DNA from: Siphonodentalium dalli
Lineage: Eukaryota > Mollusca > Scaphopoda > Gadilida > Siphonodentaliidae
Assembly: GCA_032622095.1 (NCBI GenBank)
Contig: CP136067.1
Coordinates: forward strand, 123,229,030 to 123,293,029
DNA length: 64,000 bases
Reading direction: 5' to 3'
In this document: positions 57,098-64,000 of the stretch, piece after piece
How the letters are laid out: each line of letters starts with the position of its first letter
Numbering within the stretch: position 1 is the stretch's first letter
Program-made: the position numbers and the translations under genes
The notes under the pieces: generated by a model
What the model saw: only the letters and a program-made list of their open reading frames with translations
What the model was told of the DNA's origin: nothing
The model's database searches: none

Positions 57098-57172
57098 CTA
57101 ATCCATATAGTTCATTTGAGGGCTTCTCCTTGGCGGAAAAATATAATTTTTATAATTAAAATTACTTTTTCC

Positions 57173-57570
57173 TTAACCCTTTACCCAACAAACCGGCCAA
57201 AACCGGCCAAATAAAGCTTCAACAGCCTAAAATATCTTCGGTCTGTCTCAATAGAACCATACAAATATGGATATCATTGGAACCGGCTCCTTGACCACAT
57301 TGTGATAGTTACAGTTATGCCCTGTGCCAATGCATTCTCTTATATATGCGAGTCGACCATAAGTCGCCTCGCATATATAAGAGAATGCATTGGCCTAAAA
57401 AAATCTTTTTTAACACTTTTTACCATTTTTTCTTACATTCTTTAACAATTTTATCATTTTTAATGTGTTAAGCCAATGCATTCTCTTATATATGCGAGGC
57501 GACCTATGGTCGACTCGCATATATAAGAGAATGCATTGGCACAGGGCCCTTCTATTGGGTAAAGGGTTAA
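57173..57570. mobile_element. TTAA-flanked hairpin MITE, copy c
   Basis: Starts TTAACCCTTTACCCAACA and ends GGGTAAAGGGTTAA. The interior has CCGGCCAAAACCGGCC and two GCATTCTCTTATATATGCGA hairpins. Reverse orientation relative to 47764-48133. PiggyBac-like signature without transposase. Confidence 0.93.
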
Positions 57571-57823
57571 GGGAAGCCCGAAACTGAACTATCATAGATC
57601 CCTCCCATGGTGGTGCCATTCCCAACCCCGCAACTCGCAAATCTCATGATTAAGTCGGAAATAAAAAACTGACTAGACAATAGATAGAATGCGGGTGTAT
57701 TCATGCGAGACTAATCTGGACACGGGTGTGAGTGGGGTCGGCACAGCAATAAAATTTTAACCCTCCTGATTGACACAAGGCCGGAGGCGTAATCCATATA
57801 GTTCAGTTTCGGGCTTCCCTTAA
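57567..57823. mobile_element. Short TTAA-flanked MITE abutting copy c
   Basis: Ends TTAAGGGAAGCCCGAAACTG and its complement, sharing the TTAA at 57567-57570 with copy c. The interior matches 50951-51075 (CACACCCGTGTCCAGATTAG or its complement). Confidence 0.9.
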
Positions 57824-57867
57824 GGAAAAAGTAATTTTAATTATAAAAATTATATTTTATGTAACAC

Positions 57868-58055
57868 TAGCTGATGTGCCCGAACACTAGCTATGTGCCC
57901 GACTTCGTGAAATTGGACCCACCCATATTGTTCCCGGGATCAATGTAGGCCTACATGCCAAATTTGAGTCGGATCGGTCAGGCAGTTTTCGAGTCTATAA
58001 CACACATACATCCACACACATACATCCACACAGAAGTTCCAAAATATTTAATAGA
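57868..58055. repeat. LINE-tail-like dispersed repeat, copy 2
   Basis: Matches 30190-30325 and ends in a CACACACATACATCCACACA-type tract. It is inserted in H-G copy 3. Confidence 0.6.
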
Positions 58056-58444
58056 TTACACAACATAGAAAATGCTTTAAACATTGACCATCTCACCCAA
58101 TTGCTTTGCATGGATTAGACACCGACTGACACATTGTTGAGTATAAACAGTCTTACAATTTGTTTGTGGTTCATATTAATTATCATAACATATAAAACAT
58201 AAATAATTATTCACCATACCATACTGGGGGGGATTTGACATTCACAACTCTGGACATTTTTTTTCCACATAACAAAATTAATTTAGATGAAGACAAACAA
58301 CATAAAAAATAGACGAACTAAGGGCAGTAGTAACTCGGGCTAAATAAATCATAATTGTAAAAGTTGAGGAGGGCTATAGCCCTCCTAGGAAAATCTAGGA
58401 GGGCTATTAATAGCCCTCCTGGATTTTTTAGACCGCCAGCCCTG
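58056..58444 (-). mobile_element. Element H-G copy 3, second part (G end)
   Basis: Reverse complement of 25655-25940 / 36131-36330 sequence, ending GACCGCCAGCCCTG at 58444, with both GAGGGCTAT palindromes. Confidence 0.88.
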
Positions 58445-58627
58445 TTGCACACTGTGCAAATACACACACACATCTTAGTGTTGTCAATGCATTTCTGTGG
58501 ATTACTGAATATTATTTTTCAGCTCATACATTTAAACATTGTACAAATTTCCTCAGAAATAGCAGAATAGATGTACAGTCAGATGTGTGCAGCACTGAAC
58601 ATCAAAGTGATTTATGACATTTTTCAG

Positions 58628-58791
58628 ATGAAGAGGAATTCAACAAAGAAATTGAAGAAACCAATGAAATCGAGGAACCAACAGAAATCCAGCCTGCTTT
58701 CCCTCACCATGACGAAACTACATTGATAGCCGATCAGATGCATGCTGAGGCTGATGCATTCTTTGCTTCTCAAGCTCAGCAGAGTTACCAG
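58628..58791 (+). CDS. caprin: Caprin homologue, coding exon 6 (residues 222-276)
   Basis: Starts after ATTTTTCAG. The single base left by exon 5 plus its first two bases form codon 222 (Asp), and the exon ends in phase 0 at GTGAGT. The 55 residues are acidic first (DEEEFNKEIEETNEIEEPTE) and then contain LIADQMHAEADAFFASQAQQ. This corresponds to the acidic, poorly conserved linker after the N-terminal region of Caprin-1, so the assignment rests mainly on phase, position and composition. A MITE begins 17 bp after the exon. Confidence 0.85.
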
Positions 58792-58808
58792 GTGAGTTCA
58801 AATAAACA

Positions 58809-59280
58809 TTAAAGGCATGGATGACCTTCGCGGTGGCTATGCTGTTAAAATAGCCACACCCGTTAAAACTGCCATAAACAGAAAAAATATTAAAATATAT
58901 AAATATTTTGTTCTATTATTACTGATAAATATCGCGTAAATAGTATGTCATTGTCAAGTTCGTACTTATGTGTTATGTAAACAAAGGCCAGGTTGTGTAA
59001 CATTTTTGGCTTTTGTTTAACTAACAAAGTTTACAAACTGGGCAATAACATACTATTTATGCAATATTTATCATTGGTACAAGAACAAGGTCTGTGTATA
59101 TTTTAATATTCTTTCCTTTCATGGTGGTTTTGGACAATAACATACTATTTACGCAATATTTAACATTGGTACAAGAACAAAGTCTGTGTATATTATTATA
59201 TTCTTTTCTTTTATGGTGGTTTTAAAGGGTGTGACTATTTTAACAGCAATATCCACTGCGAAGGCCATCCGTGCCTTTAA
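58809..59280. mobile_element. TTAA-flanked MITE directly downstream of exon 6
   Basis: The left end TTAAAGGCATGGATGACCTT is mirrored by AAGGCCATCCGTGCCTTTAA at the right end; CTGTTAAAATAGCCACACCC is also inverted. The interior repeats ACATACTATTTA(C/T)GCAAT and TGGTACAAGAACAA.GTCTG twice. Confidence 0.9.
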
Positions 59281-59384
59281 AGGGACCCACGACCTTTGAA
59301 GTGGGTTCATACGAAACAACATAAAAGTCGGTAAAACAGCTATCATCAACAAGTACATGAGAAATACAATTGACTTTGTTATTA

Positions 59385-59695
59385 TTTTCATTATTAATTA
59401 CTCTCCAATAACGAGATTTCTTATGTCAAAACCATTGTTATGTAAATATTTCTGTTACAGTGGAATTACCGATAAAAGTCTATTAAGAGCAATAAAATAT
59501 ATCAAATCATGGTGGTAAACATTGGAAAAGGTCGAAGCATTGAAATATATTCTGAAAATAATATTCAGACTAAAATATTTGAACTTACCACACAGTTAAT
59601 TGTTGACAAATCACTTTAATTGTTTTGTTTACATAACAATGGTTTCAACATGTGAAATTTTGTTATTGGAGAACAATTAATGAATATAAGAAAAA
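59385..59695. mobile_element. Hairpin MITE with ~55-bp arms
   Basis: ATTAATTACTCTCCAATAAC and CCATTGTTATGTAAA at the left are mirrored by TTTACATAACAATGG and GTTATTGGAGAACAATTAAT at the right. No coding capacity. Confidence 0.8.
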
Positions 59696-59867
59696 TATTT
59701 ATCTATTTCTCTATGTTCTTTTAGTGTTGATGTTTTTGCAGACTTAAACATGTTTTGCATCTTTACTTACTGTGAGTGCCTTGGATACCTTTATTTAATT
59801 CACTGGCCATATATTTGTTGAATGAATATGATTATAATTTTTTAAAAACTTTTTCATGATGGGAGAT

Positions 59868-60020
59868 GGGCTTGTGCAGCATTAAAGATCCTGTGCCAGT
59901 GTATTCTCCCATATATAAGAAAATGCACTGGCTTACAAGGTCAGGGTAAATATTGTTAGGCCAATCATTATCTTACTAGTATATATGCGAGGCGCCCTAT
60001 GGGAGACTCACATATATATC
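59868..60020. mobile_element. Fragment of the TATATATGCGAG MITE
   Basis: CTTGTGCAGCATTAAAGATC, CTGTGCCAGTGTATTCTC and ATATATGCGAGGCGCCCTAT. No terminal TTAA is identifiable. Confidence 0.7.
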
Positions 60021-60080
60021 TTATCGTTGTCATAGCTGAATAAAACATTTCTGGGTTACCGTAATTATGTCTAAAATAGT

Positions 60081-60345
60081 TTAACCCTTTCATGACGAGA
60101 GCTGCGCTGGTGCAGTATTGAAGACCCTGTGCCAGTGATCATCTTATATATTGCGAGTCTCCCATAGGGAGCCTTGCATATATAAGAGAATGCACTGACT
60201 TGCAAGGTCAATGTTTTTAAATATTGTTAGGCCAATGCATTCTCTTATATATGCTATGCGCCCTATGGGCAACTCATATATGAGAGAATGCATTGGCACA
60301 TGGGATTCGCAAAATTTCAGCAAACTCCAGTCATGGAAGGGTTAA
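60081..60345. mobile_element. TTAA-flanked hairpin MITE, copy d
   Basis: Starts TTAACCCTTTCATGAC and ends GTCATGGAAGGGTTAA. It contains two AATGCATTCTCTTATATATG hairpins. Confidence 0.9.
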
Positions 60346-60574
60346 ATATTATATGTTATACATTATCAGAGTGGATAATAATCTGGGTAACAACATTGAG
60401 ATCTTATGGGTTCTCATAGAAAATGAGAAGTGCTTAAATTTTGACCCATTTCTTAAAAAGTGCTTAAATGGATGCTAGTTCTTGAAAAGTAACAGTACTT
60501 CAAACTCAACGTCTATCCTTGAAAGTTCTCAAATCCCACAAAAATGGTTTGTATTGGTCGATTTATAGGTAATA

Positions 60575-60753
60575 TACAGCCTCGCATATATATAAGAGAA
60601 TGTACTGGCTTACAAGATCAATGCAGATATGCTTAGGCCAATGTATTTTCTTATATATGTGAGGCTCCCTATGGGAGACTCGCATATATAAGAGAATACA
60701 TTGGCTCAGGGTTTTCGCAAAATTTCAGGAAGCTCCAGTCATGGAAGGGTTAA
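60575..60753. mobile_element. 5'-truncated TTAA MITE upstream of exon 7
   Basis: Begins in the hairpin region and ends TCATGGAAGGGTTAA at 60753, 72 bp before exon 7. Confidence 0.85.
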
Positions 60754-60825
60754 ATCTGATTAGAATAGTGATATTTCTCGGGTTTTCGTTCTGGCATGAA
60801 TTCCTGAATTCTGATTTGCTTTCAG

Positions 60826-60982
60826 GAACAACAGAGTCAGCAGTTACAACAGCAGCAACAAGAACAACAGCAGTCATTGGAGGAGAAAGCGTCTCAACAG
60901 AAACAACGTCCATTCCAAGAAATCGTCTCGTCAGTTCAAGGAAACTTCAACTTTTTGCAAGACTCCGAGATTGATCTTGAAT
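60826..60982 (+). CDS. caprin: Caprin homologue, coding exon 7 (residues 277-328) with G3BP-binding-like motif
   Basis: Acceptor TTTGCTTTCAG, donor GTGAGT, ending in phase 1. The first half is Gln-rich (15 Gln in the first 17 residues apart from Glu, Ser and Leu interruptions). The second half reads EIVSSVQGNFNFLQDSEIDL. In vertebrate Caprin-1 the segment GPYNFIQDSMLDFE is the short motif that docks on the NTF2-like domain of G3BP1; here NF-hydrophobic-QDS and the following acidic/hydrophobic residues are kept at residues 318-326. This suggests stress-granule partnership is conserved. The next exon must begin in phase 1 and was not found before 64000. Confidence 0.92.
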
Positions 60983-61081
60983 GTGAGTTTTATGATCATG
61001 CCATTGATAGAGGATCTCTAATGAGTCGCAATTCTATCCAAAATTTATTAATACCGCTATTCTCAAAGTAATTGACCAGAA

Positions 61082-63315
61082 AAACGGGGTGATACCCCGG
61101 TCATGACCGCGGTGATACCGGTAATAAACGGTAGCGGTATCGAGACGGTCACGGCGGTGGAGTTACGGTATCGGGCGGCAAGGATACCGCGGTCTGATAG
61201 TGGGCACCGCATTAAATGTTTTGAATACCGCGGTGATTTTCATGGAACTCTTTGAAGGGATGCATTTAGTGAACGTTCAAACAACAACGATTCAATTGTA
61301 AGTGGAAAGATTTCCGTCGAGGCCGGAAGTAACTGATAGTTGGATTGCGCATGCTGACGACAATGTCGCAAGTCAAAAAATAATATCAAGCACTGTTTGA
61401 TTTTAGATGCGAAATCGTGGCTTATCCTTGATAACCTCCACTTGCGACGTAATCGCAGTCGTGTGTACGTAAAAATCGTAGCTGGAAATGTCGTAGGGTA
61501 GTCAATCACATGCTTTATTCACGGTTTATTTCTGAAAATCGGAGCGGGGGATACGGAATAAATCCAAAATGATTTGAACTATGTTGAATAGCAAGAGAAA
61601 TATGATGATATTGGAAAATCATCTACAAAAAAAGAAATATATCGTCCCATGTGTTTATAAATGCGAGTTTATATTTTCTCTGATACAAGTGCAATGTTCC
61701 GTGTTTTTGACGCTTGATTCACGGCATTGCTATAATATCTATTAATTAAATGACGTCTCCTGCTGGCTGGGTTGTCACACCGAAAGTTAAAACAATATGT
61801 CTATAAGCCTTAATTAAGGATCTCATTAAATTCCACAGATAAAAGGAGAATCACTGTGATTTCCTCGACTTCGTGTCAATGCCAATCGCTGCCTTAGAAT
61901 GTCCATCTTACTTTATCGAATAAAAATAACAAAAATAAAACGTTCCGTCATAAGACTCATAACACATTCATACTTTGTGCATGTTGAATTATTTCAAGGG
62001 CAGGTATGTGTTGGAAGACACCTCAGTGCCCGGACACCAGGCGATGGGTGGTGTTTATAATTTGACAGCCGATGTCGGCAACTTCAAAGTTCACGGCGTG
62101 ATACTTTGTGTTGCACTCAGAGCTGAAGATTACCATGACGATCTGTCGCATTCAGAACAAGCCCACGTGACATTTTTGTGACGTGTTTAGTGTTTGGGGA
62201 AGTTCCCTTGATGACGTCATCGTGGGTCATATTGTCAAATTGTGTTCAACCACGTGATTATGTTTTTGTTTGCTTCTTATAAATGTCAAATTGTAAGCGT
62301 CCACATTTGTCAAATTTCCATGTTGACTTTACGGCAATAAACAATCTATCTATATACATGTAGCAGATGCATACGGACTGTTCCCATCCCGCATGTCTTT
62401 ATAAGAGGACGCACATGTGTCGTCATAATCGTAAGGATTATCTCACTTATAAATAACCATACACGACACCCCCGCGTGCCTGTAAAAGCAAGCCGTGTTT
62501 CCATGACGTTCGCGCATGATATTGTCAGGGTTATCTCATTATTAGGTATCGCACAACCTGCTCACAAGAATAGTAATTCTTTTCTGCCGGGCTCGATATT
62601 GGCACCATATATTTCTGTTTTAATAATGTCAATAAAACCACACAAAATAAATCCAATTGCATTGGAGATTGATAAAAGTTAGGAATATCGGTAAGAATTG
62701 TTGTTTCCCCCACCCGCACTATTATTTGGGTCACTCAGATAATTCTTACCTACCTGTACCCTGCATCGCAACTAAAACTGATATGCATTCTCATGTAGGT
62801 TTATCATCGACCTTTGTCTATATGCATGTATACGTCGATGGGTCAACATGTATACATATTACATGCACAGTGTACATGCACAGTGTTTCAAATATAAAAT
62901 AAAAATAAATCGAGGGTAACAACTAAATTTGGTCGGATATATCGGATTTTCTAAGGAAGACGTTACCGTCTATCAATATCTATTGGTTATACGGAGACGA
63001 GAAAAAAAAATTGCACTCAAGATATAGTTTTTGATGACTCAGACACATAAAGAAATCACTACTAGTATTAGCAAAAGCATATTATACACATGGACAAATC
63101 ACTATTGGCAAAAAAACATCATTGTCAATAGTAAGTAAATAAAATAACCACAATAAATGAAGATTTCTTCAGTGTCCTTTGTTTTTTTCCGTGCAAATTG
63201 TCCGTTAAAATCACTGCGGTATCGCGAACCGTGACCGCATGCATCGTGGTGTCACCGCGGTATGCGCAGTGTTGAAGCGTTAATAAGCGGTATCAGTACC
63301 GCGGTATTGGGGATA
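61082..63315. mobile_element. Second element with GC-rich CCGCGGTA ends (2.2 kb, intron 7)
   Basis: 61085-61245 is dense in CCGCGGT / ACCGGTA blocks, and 63205-63310 holds the same type in inverted orientation, including ATACCGC.GTGATTTT at both inner edges and AATACCGCGGTA near the outer right edge. Exact termini are unclear. The centre is AT-rich with frames of 68-89 codons (61240-61509 minus, 61975-62181 plus) that I do not recognise. Confidence 0.55.
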
Positions 63316-64000
63316 CAGGCCTGGAAATCTCAAGGCGGGCTGGCGGGCTGCCCGCCTACAGCCAGCCTAGAATTTTCCAAGGCGGGCTTTTTATAGCCCG
63401 CCTCGTCTACGATAGGACATTTATTATTTAGTTATTTTATTGTGTTTAATGAGTAAAATACTGCATCGAAATCGTAATTATATTGTACAGTGTGTGGACT
63501 GTGCGCATGCGTGACCTGACGGTAATGTCAAATGGGAATTATAGCGGAATCAGTAAATTCCGGAACGAACTGTTTCGTAAATCTGATCTTTTGATCGATT
63601 CTCACACATTTTATGACCAAAATAAATTATTTCTCTTCATAAGATTGAGCTTACAATATATTTCACTGGATAAAATGAACACATGTTTGTGGATAGTGAG
63701 AACCAAATGTCACTGTCCCAATTAAGTTCAACCTTTCGTTCCGTTTCCGGTTCCTATCAGTGAAAATTGTATTTAGCTTGCAGCCGTCTTTTATCGCTTC
63801 GATTGACAATATTTTAATATAATTAGCTAAATGTATCCACGTATTCTAGTTTACTCTGTTATTCAATTATTAAAGTTCAGAAACTATTTCTATGTCCCCA
63901 ATTGCAAACACCCACGATCGGCAATGGAATATGGATTACATTGAGAGAAAAAGCAGTCAATATTCAAGTGCAAATATACTGGATTTAATATTGTTCTTGA
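63316..64000 (-). mobile_element. Element H-G copy 4, cut by the window edge
   Basis: Starts CAGGCCTGGAAATCTCAAGG and has GGCGGGCTGGCGGGCTGCCC and GCGGGCTTTTTATAGCCCGC. It is collinear with 50129-50900 to the end of the window. Confidence 0.88.

Larger units (their letters stand above)
50908..57141. mobile_element. 6.2-kb element with 44-bp terminal inverted repeats, inserted in H-G copy 3
   Basis: The left end TTTTTCCGCCAAGGAGAAGC (to 50951) is complementary to 57098-57141 with one mismatch. Flanks belong to H-G copy 3. The sequence just inside the left end (50951-51075) is also found at 57660-57800 in a short TTAA MITE, so large and short members share ends. It contains a nested BED-type hAT and a tandem array. 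No transposase that could belong to the large element is recognised. Confidence 0.7.
57137..57858. repeat. Perfect palindrome split at its centre by TTAA MITEs
   Basis: 57137-57176 (ending ACTTTTTCCTTAA) and 57820-57858 (starting TTAAGGAAAAAGT) are exact complements for 38-39 bases. Without 57177-57823 the site would be a single uninterrupted palindrome with TTAA at its dyad. Confidence 0.92.

Noticed and set aside
60983-64000. Caprin exon 8 within the window
   Set aside because: I looked for an acceptor opening a phase-1 frame with Caprin-like Gln/Pro/Gly-rich sequence. The candidates at 61960-62180 and 63740 fall in repeats or lack similarity.

Overview
The window is nuclear DNA from an animal. 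It is AT-rich, intron-dominated and densely packed with old mobile elements. The only host gene I can support is a Caprin (cytoplasmic activation/proliferation-associated protein) homologue on the + strand. Its first seven coding exons lie at 16720-16836, 30450-30512, 40455-40541, 48200-48361, 49688-49922, 58628-58791 and 60826-60982. They join in one frame to 328 codons plus one base, spread over 44 kb, and the gene runs off the right edge. Several non-coding elements open with a short unique head followed by a (TCCG)n tract, and Penelope-type and hAT debris is abundant. Together with the invertebrate-like Caprin sequence this suggests a lophotrochozoan, most likely a mollusc. That is an inference, not a proof.

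Layout. 1-10465 is intergenic: a minus-strand reverse-transcriptase fragment, several local tandem or direct duplications, a (TA)n tract, a LINE tail and one palindromic MITE. 10466-16570 is a 6.1-kb foldback element with two ~1.88-kb inverted arms around an inverted ~42-bp minisatellite. It ends only 149 bp before the Caprin start codon, so the proximal promoter is squeezed into about 150 bp. Intron 1 (13.6 kb) carries a 2.4-kb TIR transposon with a decayed cysteine-rich reading frame, GC-rich MITEs, TCCG elements and a three-level nest: element H-G contains a hAT, which contains a GIY-YIG reading frame, which contains another hAT.

Intron 2 (9.9 kb) is a second nest made from the same families in the opposite order. 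Intron 3 (7.7 kb) holds at least three hAT-type elements, one with a perfect 8-bp target duplication inside a hairpin MITE, and a 2.6-kb element with CCGCGGTA-rich ends. Introns 4-7 hold more TCCG repeats, TTAA-flanked MITEs, a decayed BED-finger hAT transposase (perfect 8-bp target duplication), a 6.2-kb TIR element and a palindromic site into which two TTAA MITEs inserted exactly at the dyad centre.

The exons are intact with consensus splice sites although MITEs sit 17-72 bp from several of them. The protein keeps the Caprin N-terminal homology region and a short NFLQDS motif matching the G3BP-binding segment of vertebrate Caprin-1, so the locus is probably a working stress-granule/translation-control gene whose length is set almost wholly by transposon accumulation. 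No RNA gene, CRISPR array or second host gene was recognised.
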